This document shows positions 21,654-29,639 of a stretch of 64,000 bases of DNA, one piece after another. Numbering within the stretch: the stretch's first letter is position 1; each line of letters starts with the position of its first letter. The translations under genes were made by a program, and so were the position numbers. The notes under the pieces are model-generated. The model worked only from the letters and a program-made list of their open reading frames with translations. It did not search any database and had not been told where the DNA came from. Location of the stretch: contig OY730298.1 of NCBI GenBank assembly GCA_963422595.1, positions 1,178,001 through 1,242,000 of the forward strand. Reading direction: 5' to 3'. Origin of the DNA: G963422595 sp963422595. Lineage in GTDB: Bacteria; Pseudomonadota; Gammaproteobacteria; UBA4575.

Positions 21654-22733
21654 ATGAATATCCGCAGCCAGATTGAGAGAATCAAGTCCATGGATACAGT
21701 GAGCCTTACTGAAGGCACAGCTCAGTCAGCTATGATTTTACCGATGTTACGGGCACTGGGTTGGGATACCACGGATCCTGATGAGGTTAAACTGGAGCAC
21801 TCCGTAGGCAAACACCTGAAAGGATTTGCAGATATTGTCTTGTTTTCCGCAGGAAATCCGCTTTTGCTGATTGAGACCAAAGCGCCTGCTATCAAATTGA
21901 GTACCACTAAACGTCAAGTCCAGGCGCTTGAGTATTGCAAGATGCTGAAGGTTCCCCTGGGCATATTGACCAATGGTGTTACCTGGCACTTTTTCTACCT
22001 TGATTATGCTTTGACAGGCGGTGGGTCACCTTTGGCAGAGGTTGTTAATCTGCTTCAGGATGACCCAGATAGTTGTGAGCGCCGATTGCGACAATTACTG
22101 AGCCGGGATAAGGTTTCAGACAACGGTGCCCAGACTCATGTCAAACGAGCGTGGATCCAGCGTATTTTAACTACCAACTGGGAGACATTGGTTGTCTCCG
22201 CTGATTCGGCGTTGGTGAAAAGGTTGCGAAAGAGCATTAAAGATTCGATTGGTATTTCGGTTCCTGTCAGAGATATTGAACAGTTTCTTCCCACTACTGC
22301 TATATCTGCCAAATCCTCTGAATACATTGGGTCTATTGAACCGGCATCGTCCATAACAACGGTGGATGGCACAACGAAGACGCATCATCCAAGGCATCCA
22401 AAGCCGACTCACGTGCAGGTGCAAGGACAAAAATATAAGATAAAAACATGGAAAGAGGGCATGTCGAAATTTCTGTCTGAGGCCTACAACAGCGATCCTT
22501 CCATGTTCCACTCTAGGTTAGCAGGTGTACTGAAATTAGTTACGGCCACGGGTCCTGATAACGCGAAAGAGCAGGGAATTAGGTCTCCGGAACGCATAGC
22601 GGAAAGTAACTTGTGGGTTGAGACTCACGGTAGTTCTTCGGAAATCAGAAAAAAATGCGACAAAGTAAGACATCAGCTAGGTTGGTCGGAAGGCTCTGTC
22701 GTATTTCTCGATGGAGACCAGCCACTGGAGTAA
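21654..22733 (+). CDS. orphan HsdR N-terminal-like nuclease-domain protein
   Basis: A 359-residue protein with a PD-(D/E)xK nuclease fold like the N-terminus of type I restriction subunits. It shows ALGWDTTDPDEVKLEHSVG, then GFADIVLF with the first Asp and LLLIETKAP with the ExK. LEYCKMLKVPLGILTNGVTW completes the core. The C-terminal ~130 residues (from KYKIKTWKEGMSKFLSEAY) are a separate domain. No methylase, specificity or helicase gene is adjacent. Stand-alone proteins of this type are common and their roles are mostly unknown. Confidence 0.75.
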   Translation: MNIRSQIERIKSMDTVSLTEGTAQSAMILPMLRALGWDTTDPDEVKLEHSVGKHLKGFADIVLFSAGNPLLLIETKAPAIKLSTTKRQVQALEYCKMLKVPLGILTNGVTWHFFYLDYALTGGGSPLAEVVNLLQDDPDSCERRLRQLLSRDKVSDNGAQTHVKRAWIQRILTTNWETLVVSADSALVKRLRKSIKDSIGISVPVRDIEQFLPTTAISAKSSEYIGSIEPASSITTVDGTTKTHHPRHPKPTHVQVQGQKYKIKTWKEGMSKFLSEAYNSDPSMFHSRLAGVLKLVTATGPDNAKEQGIRSPERIAESNLWVETHGSSSEIRKKCDKVRHQLGWSEGSVVFLDGDQPLE

Positions 22734-23223
22734 CCTACTGGAATAACAATAGCCGCTTAGCCAGGAAGTGATTTTTCCACTGCGGTAGTAATGGCTTGAG
22801 GAGGCAGTCTCTGGCGGTGATATTGGCTACTGCCCCGTATCAGAGATGTATAAAAATGTAGCCTGCGGCGCAGGTGCCCGCCACGACTTCTACCGCGTAT
22901 AAATAAACCCCTTGAAACTGCCCGATAACCTTATTTGTTTTATCAATAATTCACATTAAAGTACTGAAAATAATAAAGAATACCGTGGATATTTTTTGAT
23001 ACCTCTATGGCTTATAATATCTTTATTCTACGCATTAATCCTCAACATCCATGTTCGCATCTGTCCGCTGATTGATGCACAGACGCGGCATCAATGTTAC
23101 AATCGATTTCTAACTGACTTGAGTACCTATAATCCGGGTCAGGAATATACTATACTATTCAAGTCTCTAAAGAATTTTAGCCTTTATTCTAACCAATCAA
23201 AAACCGTATGGAGTTGTAAGATC
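22734..23223 (+). promoter_or_regulatory. mtoX upstream region
   Basis: About 490 bases before mtoX. It contains the 18-nt dispersed-repeat core (23045-23062) and AT-rich DNA near 22940-23030. The long open frame runs upstream of mtoX to 22996, but codons before 23224 lack a ribosome site and would bury the signal peptide. A transcription start and any sulfur- or C1-responsive site cannot be placed. Confidence 0.35.
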
Positions 23224-24597
23224 ATGAAGAAAATGGCAACAACAAAAACTATATGGATGCAAAGCGTTACCGCGCTTCTGTATCTGTTACTGGCAGTGGG
23301 TTATCACGCTACTGCTATAGCGGACGAGACCTGCATGTCTCCCTACATGGCAAAAATCGTTGGTCAGGAAGACTACGTATACGTATGGACCTTGGGCGTT
23401 GAAGGTTTGGGAGATGAGCAGGACAAGCTCGTCACCATATCCGTAAACCCCGATGCAGAAAATTACGGCAAAGTCGTTAACGTGCTTTCAGTGGGGGGGC
23501 GTAACGAAGCGCACCACTCTGGTTTAACCGATGATCGTCGTTATCTGTTTGCGGGTGGTTTGGACAGCAACAAAATTTTTATTTTTGACGTTCACACCCA
23601 TCCGGGCAAGCCCAGACTACACAAAGTCATCACCGACTTTGTAGCGAAAACCGGTGGCATGGTAGGTCCGCACACCATGTACGCGCTGCCGGGCCGAATT
23701 ATGGTCAGTGCGTTATCCAATAACGTTGATCATGGGGGGCGCACCGGGCTTGCTGAATTTACCAATGAAGGAGATTTTGTTGCTGCCCATTGGATGCCTA
23801 CGGACGAAGATTTACGCGGCGCACAAAAAGTAGGAAACATCGCCGACGGATATGGTTATGATGTTCGTGCCCTGCCACGGCGTAACGTAATGATCACCTC
23901 TTCATTTACTGGTTGGTCTAACTACATGATGGATTTTGGCAAGATGTTGGGGGATGCAGAAGCTATGAAGCGTTTTGGCAACACCGTGGTAGTGTGGGAT
24001 CTGCATACGCGCACACCTAAAAAAGTCTTTGAAGTTCCCGGCGCGCCGCTGGAAATTCGTTGCGCATGGGGTGCGAAGCACAACTACTGCTTCACCACTA
24101 CCGCGTTGACCTCAAAAATATGGCTGATTTATGAAGATGATGCTGGTGAGTGGCATGCCAGGGCAGTCGGTGATATTGGTGATCCTTCCAAAGTACCGTT
24201 ACCGGTTGACATTTCCATTACCGCGGATGATAGCGGTCTTTGGGTGCAAACCTTCATGGATGGCAAAACCCGGTTTTTTGACGTCTCGGACCCTTTTAAT
24301 CCCAAGCAGACCTATGAGCATGAAATTGGTTCTCAGGTAAATATGATCTCACAAAGCTGGGATGGCAAGCGTACCTACTTCACCTCTTCCCTGCTGGGTA
24401 ACTGGGACAAAACCGGGGATGCCGATGAACAGTTTCTCAAGCTATTCACCTGGAACGGTGAAAAACTTACGCATGAATTTACGGTAGACTTTTATGAGTT
24501 AAAACTAGGTCGCGCGCACCAAATGCGTTTTGGTGCGTACTCACTATATTCACAAAAGTCGAACTCAACTGACACCATGCTGTCTCAGATAGAGTAA
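23224..24597 (+). CDS. mtoX: methanethiol oxidase (SBP56/selenium-binding protein family)
   Basis: Periplasmic copper enzyme of the SBP56 family that converts methanethiol, oxygen and water to formaldehyde, sulfide and hydrogen peroxide. From ATG 23224 (GGAG nine bases upstream) the product is 457 residues. It begins with a signal peptide (QSVTALLYLLLAVGYHATAI, cleavage near AIA-DETC). The family core follows: VNVLSVGGRNEAHHSGLTDD, FAGGLDSNKIFIFD, GPHTMYALPGRIMVSALSN and QVNMISQSWDGKRTYFTSSL, with conserved His residues. The downstream SCO1-like and MauG-like genes are the neighbours known for characterised mtoX. Its formaldehyde probably feeds the H4MPT genes at 29-45 kb. Confidence 0.92.
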   Translation: MKKMATTKTIWMQSVTALLYLLLAVGYHATAIADETCMSPYMAKIVGQEDYVYVWTLGVEGLGDEQDKLVTISVNPDAENYGKVVNVLSVGGRNEAHHSGLTDDRRYLFAGGLDSNKIFIFDVHTHPGKPRLHKVITDFVAKTGGMVGPHTMYALPGRIMVSALSNNVDHGGRTGLAEFTNEGDFVAAHWMPTDEDLRGAQKVGNIADGYGYDVRALPRRNVMITSSFTGWSNYMMDFGKMLGDAEAMKRFGNTVVVWDLHTRTPKKVFEVPGAPLEIRCAWGAKHNYCFTTTALTSKIWLIYEDDAGEWHARAVGDIGDPSKVPLPVDISITADDSGLWVQTFMDGKTRFFDVSDPFNPKQTYEHEIGSQVNMISQSWDGKRTYFTSSLLGNWDKTGDADEQFLKLFTWNGEKLTHEFTVDFYELKLGRAHQMRFGAYSLYSQKSNSTDTMLSQIE

Positions 24598-24642
24598 TCT
24601 TATTGGTTCTGTGATGTAAACACCAGTCTGAGTAAACTTATG

Positions 24643-24669
24643 ACAGGGCCGCCCAAGAGGCGGCTCTGT
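24643..24669 (+). terminator. strong hairpin between mtoX and the SCO1-like gene
   Basis: ACAGGGCCGCC (24643-24653) pairs with GGCGGCTCTGT (24659-24669) over 11 bp with one G-U, around a five-base loop. The following T run is weak. It could stop part of the mtoX transcript or stabilise its 3' end, so that mtoX is made in excess over its maturation proteins. Confidence 0.55.
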
Positions 24670-24689
24670 TGTCTCTGTGATATGTTTTT

Positions 24690-25430
24690 ATGAGATACAG
24701 CAACGCATTCTTTGCCGCAATACTACTATTCGCACTGTGCGCGTGTTCCGACCAGGGTGACGATGCGCCACTGCCGGATTCACATGCCGCGCGTGCCGAA
24801 ATCATGGTAATAGCGGATGGTTGGACACCTGCTGTATCCTTTGAAATTCCGCAACCCGGCACCTATACGCTATCAAAAATCGCGCCGGCGGGCGGTGGAA
24901 GCGTATTAAGCGTGGATGGCGAAGAGATGGAACTCAGCGACCTATTTGGTGATAACATCGTGCTACTTACCTTTATGTACACCAGCTGTACGGATTTGAA
25001 CGGTTGTCCGCTGGCTACTGCCGTGTTTTACAAAGTAAAAGAGCACTTTAAGGCCTATCCCGAACTTGCCAGCCATATTCGTCTCATTAGTATCAGCTTC
25101 AATCCCGAGCATGATACCCCCAAGGTGATGAAATCATATAGCTCGGGATTTGAACAAGGCCATCCGCAGTGGTTGTTTTTAACCACCGCCTCTGAAGCAG
25201 TGCTACAACCTATTATTGACCAATATGGACAAATGGTCATTAAAGAATATGACCAACAAGGTGAGTACATGGGCAGCATGGCGCACGTGCTGCGCGCGTT
25301 TCTAATTGATCGCACCAACACCATTCGACAGCAATACAGCGTTTCTTTTTTGCATGATCAGCTGATTAGTGCTGACATCAAAACCCTGCTGATTGAAGGC
25401 GGAATTTTAACGGCCGATACCGACCATTAA
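24690..25430 (+). CDS. SCO1/SenC-family copper chaperone lipoprotein
   Basis: Thioredoxin-fold copper carrier, here probably for MtoX. The 246-residue product has a lipoprotein signal (ILLFALCAC, acylated Cys near 19). The SCO domain starts around residue 80: ELSDLFGDNIVLLTFMYTSC. The copper site would be Cys100, Cys106 and His199 (GSMAHVLR). The two cysteines are separated by five residues (CTDLNGC), not three as in classical SCO1. It is 92 bp after mtoX and eight bases before the MauG-like gene. Confidence 0.87.
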   Translation: MRYSNAFFAAILLFALCACSDQGDDAPLPDSHAARAEIMVIADGWTPAVSFEIPQPGTYTLSKIAPAGGGSVLSVDGEEMELSDLFGDNIVLLTFMYTSCTDLNGCPLATAVFYKVKEHFKAYPELASHIRLISISFNPEHDTPKVMKSYSSGFEQGHPQWLFLTTASEAVLQPIIDQYGQMVIKEYDQQGEYMGSMAHVLRAFLIDRTNTIRQQYSVSFLHDQLISADIKTLLIEGGILTADTDH

Positions 25431-25438
25431 CGCGCGTT

Positions 25439-26770
25439 ATGAAAACACCTGCAACGATCATCGCCAACGTCCTGCCTATAGTCATCTGCCTGATGATTAC
25501 GGCGAACCCTCTGCGCAGCTCGACGCACCTGGATAGCCACAATAAAGCCTTATTCGGGCCCGGCGACAACAAAGAAGGCTATGACTCGGTCGATTATCAA
25601 ACCAACACCCTTGATCTGCAAAAGCGCCGTGGTAAAGCGGCGGACTTACTGGAATTTGTTATACGTCCGCCGTTGGGGTTACCGTCGCTCGTCATTCCCG
25701 CAGACAACCCGGTCACCGCCGAAAAAATAGCGCTGGGAAGAAAACTGTTTTTTGATAGGCGTTTATCCATCAATGACACGTTCTCTTGCGCGATTTGCCA
25801 TATACCGGAACAGGGCTTTGCCAATAATGAATTAGAGACCGCCGTAGGAGTTGAGGGGCGCACGGTGAAACGCAACGCCCCGACGATATACAACGTCGCG
25901 TACCTAAGCAAAATTTTTCACGATGGCCGCGAATCCAGCCTGGAACAACAAGTTTGGGCGCCGTTTTTAGCGCGTAATGAGATGGCGAATCCATCAATTG
26001 GCTATGTAATCAACAAAATAGCGGCCATTCATGAATATGACGGATTGTTTGAAACTGCGTTTAACGGACGTGGCCCCACTATGGAAACCGTAGGCATGGC
26101 ACTTGCCAGCTACCAGCGCACCCTCAACGCCGCTAATTCGCCGTTTGACCGCTGGTATTTTGGCAATCAGGAAGCAGCCGTCAAGTCGCAGGTAAAGCAG
26201 GGTTTTAAGGTATTTACCGGGAAGGGCACCTGCCACGTATGCCATTTGATAAATGACAAGCACGCACTATTTACGGACAACCGCTTACACAACACCGGCT
26301 TGGGTTATCAGGTTTCCATGGGCGTTGAGCCACAGAAAAAAACAGTGCAATTAGCACCCGGCGTATATACTGAAGTAGAGACGAGCGTATTGCGCACGGT
26401 TTCCAGATCACAAAAAAACGACTTGGGGTTATATGAAATCACGCAAAACCCCGCTGACCGCTGGAAATTCCGCACGCCCGGCTTACGTAATGTCGCGTTG
26501 ACCGCGCCTTATATGCACAATGGCTCCATGCAAACCTTGCACGAAGTAATCGAGTTTTACAACCAAGGTGGAATCCCGCATGAACTGCTCAGTCCGCTGA
26601 TTAAACCGTTGCACCTAAGCGACGCGGAAATGGACGATCTGGTCGCCTTCCTCGAAGCACTGACGGGAGACAACGTCCCCACCCTGGTGGCGGATGCCTT
26701 TGCGGCGCCCATCGGCGACCTCAGCGTCGATGATCCAAATTGGGCGCATGAGAACAAACTGGAATACTAA
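25439..26770 (+). CDS. MauG-like di-haem cytochrome c peroxidase
   Basis: A 443-residue exported protein of the CcpA/MauG family. It has a signal-like N-terminus and two c-haem sites, CAICH (Cys117-His121) and CHVCH (Cys265-His269). Other family marks are FFDRRLSINDTFSCA, KRNAPTIYNVAY, FHDGRE, FRTPGLRNVALTAPYMHNGS and HEVIEFYNQGG. MauG makes a tryptophan-derived cofactor in methylamine dehydrogenase. Homologs beside mtoX are proposed to mature MtoX or remove the peroxide it makes. Its stop overlaps the next start (TAATG). Confidence 0.9.
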   Translation: MKTPATIIANVLPIVICLMITANPLRSSTHLDSHNKALFGPGDNKEGYDSVDYQTNTLDLQKRRGKAADLLEFVIRPPLGLPSLVIPADNPVTAEKIALGRKLFFDRRLSINDTFSCAICHIPEQGFANNELETAVGVEGRTVKRNAPTIYNVAYLSKIFHDGRESSLEQQVWAPFLARNEMANPSIGYVINKIAAIHEYDGLFETAFNGRGPTMETVGMALASYQRTLNAANSPFDRWYFGNQEAAVKSQVKQGFKVFTGKGTCHVCHLINDKHALFTDNRLHNTGLGYQVSMGVEPQKKTVQLAPGVYTEVETSVLRTVSRSQKNDLGLYEITQNPADRWKFRTPGLRNVALTAPYMHNGSMQTLHEVIEFYNQGGIPHELLSPLIKPLHLSDAEMDDLVAFLEALTGDNVPTLVADAFAAPIGDLSVDDPNWAHENKLEY

Positions 26771-27348
26771 TGCGGGTAACGCTTAATCGCCGTGACCTCA
26801 TAGCTTTACTGCTATTCCATTTATTAGTGGCATCCTTGGCCTATGCGGAACAGAGACCTTTAATGCGCCCGTACCCGCCCAATTTTCCATCACAAAACTT
26901 TGTGCTATTCGACACCTTTGACAACAAACGTGAGCTAACCGATTTTCGCGGTAAATACGTACTGATAAATTTTTGGGCGAGCTCCTGTAACGTATGCAAA
27001 AGTGAAATGACCACGCTACAGGCCGCTTATGAACTGCTTGGTGAAGAGAAGCTAAGCGTAGTTTCCATTCATGCCGGGGATGACGTCGAAGATATTGGCG
27101 CGATAATGAAACTCAATAACATAACCTATCCGGTGTTAATGGATATACACTTGGAACTGGGCCATTGGGGCGTTCCCATTTTGCCGACCACATTTCTAGT
27201 TGACCCGGAAAGCTATATTCGTTACCGAGCAGTTGGTTCGCGCGTATGGAACTCGCCGTTCATGATTGATTTTTTACGCGGCGTGTTGGACACCCCAAGT
27301 CTGCCTGCTACCAGCCGGCCGCAGGCATCCTGGCGCGATAGTGAATAA
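26770..27348 (+). CDS. thioredoxin-fold protein, TlpA-like, with CNVC site
   Basis: A 192-residue exported protein: an N-terminal hydrophobic stretch (LIALLLFHLLVASLAYAE), then a TlpA/ResA-type fold. The site is FWASSCNVCKSEM (Cys73-Cys76), where Asn-Val replaces the common Ala/Gly-Pro pair. The cis-proline loop is VPILPTTFLVDP. It is translationally coupled to the genes on both sides (TAATG overlaps). It may reduce the SCO protein or the apo-cytochrome cysteines. Confidence 0.85.
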   Translation: MRVTLNRRDLIALLLFHLLVASLAYAEQRPLMRPYPPNFPSQNFVLFDTFDNKRELTDFRGKYVLINFWASSCNVCKSEMTTLQAAYELLGEEKLSVVSIHAGDDVEDIGAIMKLNNITYPVLMDIHLELGHWGVPILPTTFLVDPESYIRYRAVGSRVWNSPFMIDFLRGVLDTPSLPATSRPQASWRDSE

Positions 27349-27383
27349 TGTTGACACACGTAGTGAAAATTTTTCAATCAAAA

Positions 27384-28151
27384 ATGCGCAAAATAACCCA
27401 TAGTAGTGTATGTGCGTTCATCTCGTTATCTATGGCCACTGCATTGACTAATGCCAGAAGCGATGCCGAGACCGGTATCTACACGTACGTTACGCCAACC
27501 GTATGGACTGAAAAGCGGCAAACCCCGGTGTTATCCTGGTTCAATGCCGCACCAGGCGAGACCATGGATGCCATTGCCGGCACCCCTCAGGCAAAAAGCT
27601 TCACGCTGAATGCCATAGATGGAAGCGCCATCAGCCTGGACGATTATCGGGGCAAGTTTGTGCTGATTAATTTTTGGGCCACGTGGTGTGCGCCTTGTCG
27701 CCGGGAAATGCCGGCGATCAACAACCTTCACCACCAGCTGCATGATCAGGGACTGGAAATAATCGGAGTGCACGTTGGTCCCAACCTGGCAGGCGTGAAA
27801 AAGTTTTTACAAATGGTTAGTGTAGACTTCACCATTCTTGTGGATGAAAATATGGAGCTATCAAACTGGGAGGTACTTGGTTTACCCACCACGTTTTTAG
27901 TCAATCCGCAAGGCCAGCTCATTTATAAAGCGATTGGAGAGCGCCAGTGGGACGCGCCTGCTATGGTCGAATTTTTAGCCGACCTAATAGTCAGCGACGC
28001 GCGCGTGGTGGTCAGACAGTCCGGCTATCGAACCGGTAAATTGTTACCCCCAGCACCGATGCGAAGGACATCATGGTTCGCTATATTCGCGTCGCCCGTC
28101 GGGCAAACTAGCCAAGCCCCTGTCAGTCAGCGGCTTACTGGCCGCATTTAG
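27384..28151 (+). CDS. thioredoxin-fold protein, TlpA-like, with CAPC site
   Basis: Second exported TlpA-like protein, 255 residues from ATG 27384, with a signal peptide near SSVCAFISLSMATALTNA. The redox site is FWATWCAPCRRE and the cis-Pro loop is GLPTTFLVNPQG. About 55 residues follow the fold, ending RRTSWFAIFASPVGQ and a basic tail. An in-frame ATG at 27348 overlaps the previous stop (TAATG), so initiation there is also possible. Two different TlpA proteins in tandem suggest separate redox clients. Confidence 0.86.
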   Translation: MRKITHSSVCAFISLSMATALTNARSDAETGIYTYVTPTVWTEKRQTPVLSWFNAAPGETMDAIAGTPQAKSFTLNAIDGSAISLDDYRGKFVLINFWATWCAPCRREMPAINNLHHQLHDQGLEIIGVHVGPNLAGVKKFLQMVSVDFTILVDENMELSNWEVLGLPTTFLVNPQGQLIYKAIGERQWDAPAMVEFLADLIVSDARVVVRQSGYRTGKLLPPAPMRRTSWFAIFASPVGQTSQAPVSQRLTGRI

Positions 28152-28173
28152 CCGGCCCGTCGAGCCTGGTGAA

Positions 28174-28464
28174 ATGTCTGGCAACACGCATATAAAGCTG
28201 GCTATTCAGCAATACCTGGCGGAGCACTTCCCCAACGCGACTACTGAAGAATGGCAGCATGAAGCGTCGGAGAGCATAAATTTTCGCGTCTTTGACGGCG
28301 ACAAAACTCACGTGCTGCGCGTTATGAACGAATGCCTCGAAAACCTGAAAGTCGATGCAGTCAAACCGATGCTGGAAAACTACAAGGTCGCACAAGTCAT
28401 GCGTGACATAGGCGACTTTCCAATTATCGTGACCGACTCCGGCTGCATTTTCGGCAGTCCCTGA
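28174..28464 (+). CDS. small hypothetical protein after the mtoX cluster
   Basis: A 96-residue soluble protein, not recognised. It opens MSGNTHIKLAIQQYLAEHFP and continues with WQHEASESINFRVFDGDKTH, then a helix VDAVKPMLENYKVAQVM. It ends with FPIIVTDSGCIFG. It begins 22 bp after the second TlpA gene in the same direction, so it may be the last gene of the mtoX unit. Function unknown. Confidence 0.6.
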   Translation: MSGNTHIKLAIQQYLAEHFPNATTEEWQHEASESINFRVFDGDKTHVLRVMNECLENLKVDAVKPMLENYKVAQVMRDIGDFPIIVTDSGCIFGSP

Positions 28465-28473
28465 TCACCTGCC

Positions 28474-28499
28474 GCACCGCGGGTATCTGCTTGCGGTGC
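28474..28499 (+). terminator. hairpin after the mtoX gene cluster
   Basis: GCACCGC at 28474-28480 pairs perfectly with GCGGTGC at 28493-28499 around a 12-base loop, ten bases after the last gene. There is no T run, so it may end transcription only with help or protect the 3' end. Confidence 0.4.
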
Positions 28500-28544
28500 T
28501 CGTCGAGATATTGGCTGCGACATTACGTATCTATAACTGCACCT

Positions 28545-28817
28545 TCATTCCGAAGTTGTTGGGTCGATGACCGAACGTATCTGTGAAATTTTATTTGCCG
28601 GGAATCCGCCCTCCTGCGCATGCTGGCGGATTTCCTCTGCATTCGGCGCAATATACGTACAATAGACCTTGTCGTCGGTAACAAAGCTTTCCACCCACTG
28701 AATTTGCGGGCCCATATTCTTAAGAATACTGCACGATTTTTGTGAAATACCTTGTAATTCTGTGGCACTTAACGCTCCTGCGCCTGGAATTTCACGTTCG
28801 ATGATATATTTAGGCAT
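28545..28817 (-). CDS. DUF4242 small protein (SCO4226 nickel-binding family)
   Basis: A 90-residue protein starting MPKYIIEREIPGAGALSATE and ending QIRSVIDPTTSE, a clear match in layout to DUF4242. Middle motifs are WVESFVTDDKVYCTYIAPN and IRQHAQEGGFPANKIS. A Streptomyces member binds nickel; the physiological role is unknown. AGGAGG before ATG 28815-28817 fixes the start. It faces the mtoX cluster. Confidence 0.82.
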   Translation of the reverse strand: MPKYIIEREIPGAGALSATELQGISQKSCSILKNMGPQIQWVESFVTDDKVYCTYIAPNAEEIRQHAQEGGFPANKISQIRSVIDPTTSE

Positions 28818-29252
28818 GACGAAATCCTCCTGTAAAGCGGATAAATTTATGTTCACAAACACCGCCGCCAGACCGAAAGCTTCATTTGCTTCATCAGGCG
28901 CGGCAATTTATGGCTACATCATAGTTTATCGGATATTCACCTCGTAGGGACAGGCCCCGTGCCTGTCCTGAATAACAATTATTACGTATTACCTCGTACA
29001 ATCCATGTTTCTGCTCTTCCTAATTCTTAATTATCCTGCCCATCCATGGTTAATATCTCAGGTGGCGGTCCTGCTATTAGTCTTATACTTTAAGAATGTA
29101 GTGGTATTTACCGCCTGCTTTGTTAATATCTCCAAGTACAATGATAACAGGCAGTACTTGATGAACCGACATTCCTCATCTATTCTGTCCAGCCTGATGA
29201 TGAGCCCTGATTATGAGTAATATGCGATGTATGTGCTACTGAGGATTAATAG
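28818..29252. other. intergenic stretch before the fwd operon, mostly repeat
   Basis: About 430 bases with no accepted gene. A dispersed repeat copy fills 28939-29060 (separate entry). A 71-codon frame at 29005-29220 reads through repeat sequence and is probably not a gene. The promoter of the fwd operon should lie at its downstream end. Confidence 0.5.
28939..29060. repeat. dispersed intergenic repeat, copy C
   Basis: Begins with a 30-nt block (28939-28968) found again at 52967-52996 with one mismatch. The block contains the hairpin GGACAGG/CCTGTCC. Then comes tattacgtatta, shared with the copy near 46780. It ends with attatcctgcccatccatg (29030-29048), exact at 46785-46803. The copy sits between the mtoX and fwd clusters. 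Confidence 0.7.
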
Positions 29253-29603
29253 ATGACGGAGACCATGCTTCTTATTCCCGGCCGTTCGCGGAATCAAGGA
29301 ACGTCATTAAACGAAGGTAAGCTCAAAGACGAATATCTAAGGGTAACTTCCACGGCGGAACTGAATGAAAAGGACATGCAGCGTTTACAACTCAATGATG
29401 GCGATAAGATTCAACTGAAATCGGACGCCGGACGAACGGTAGTAAAGTGCAAAGCTAAAAAAGCTGAAGACTTGCCGTCCGGGATGATCTTTATCCCGTA
29501 TGGCCCGCCTTCAAGTCAGCTCATGGGTGCGGACACCGGGGCTTCCGGCATGCCCATGTCCAAGCATCTGCAGGTTCAGGTTACAAAATTGAAAAAACGA
29601 TAG
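29253..29603 (+). CDS. fwdD: formylmethanofuran dehydrogenase subunit D-like, molybdopterin-dinucleotide binding
   Basis: A 116-residue single-domain protein of the molydop-binding fold: MLLIPGRSRNQGTSLNEGKL, then LRVTSTAELNEKDMQRLQL and DGDKIQLKSDAGRTVVKC. It ends GMIFIPYGPPSSQLMGADT with a short basic tail. In methanogens FwdD/FmdD is the part that closes over the tungsto- or molybdopterin cofactor of FwdB. The classical methylotroph fhc operon is described with four genes and none of this kind. It lies 36 bp before fwdB and probably starts the operon. Confidence 0.82.
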   Translation: MTETMLLIPGRSRNQGTSLNEGKLKDEYLRVTSTAELNEKDMQRLQLNDGDKIQLKSDAGRTVVKCKAKKAEDLPSGMIFIPYGPPSSQLMGADTGASGMPMSKHLQVQVTKLKKR

Positions 29604-29639
29604 AAACAGGAATCTCTAAATAGTTTCAGGAAAATCCCA

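Noticed and set aside
23493..23499. G7 run inside mtoX as a possible phase-variable tract
   Set aside because: The gene is in frame with G7, the run encodes a Gly-Gly pair in a conserved block, and seven Gs alone are weak evidence.
29005..29220. 71-codon hydrophobic frame before the fwd operon
   Set aside because: It reads through the dispersed repeat; other copies of the repeat do not keep the frame.
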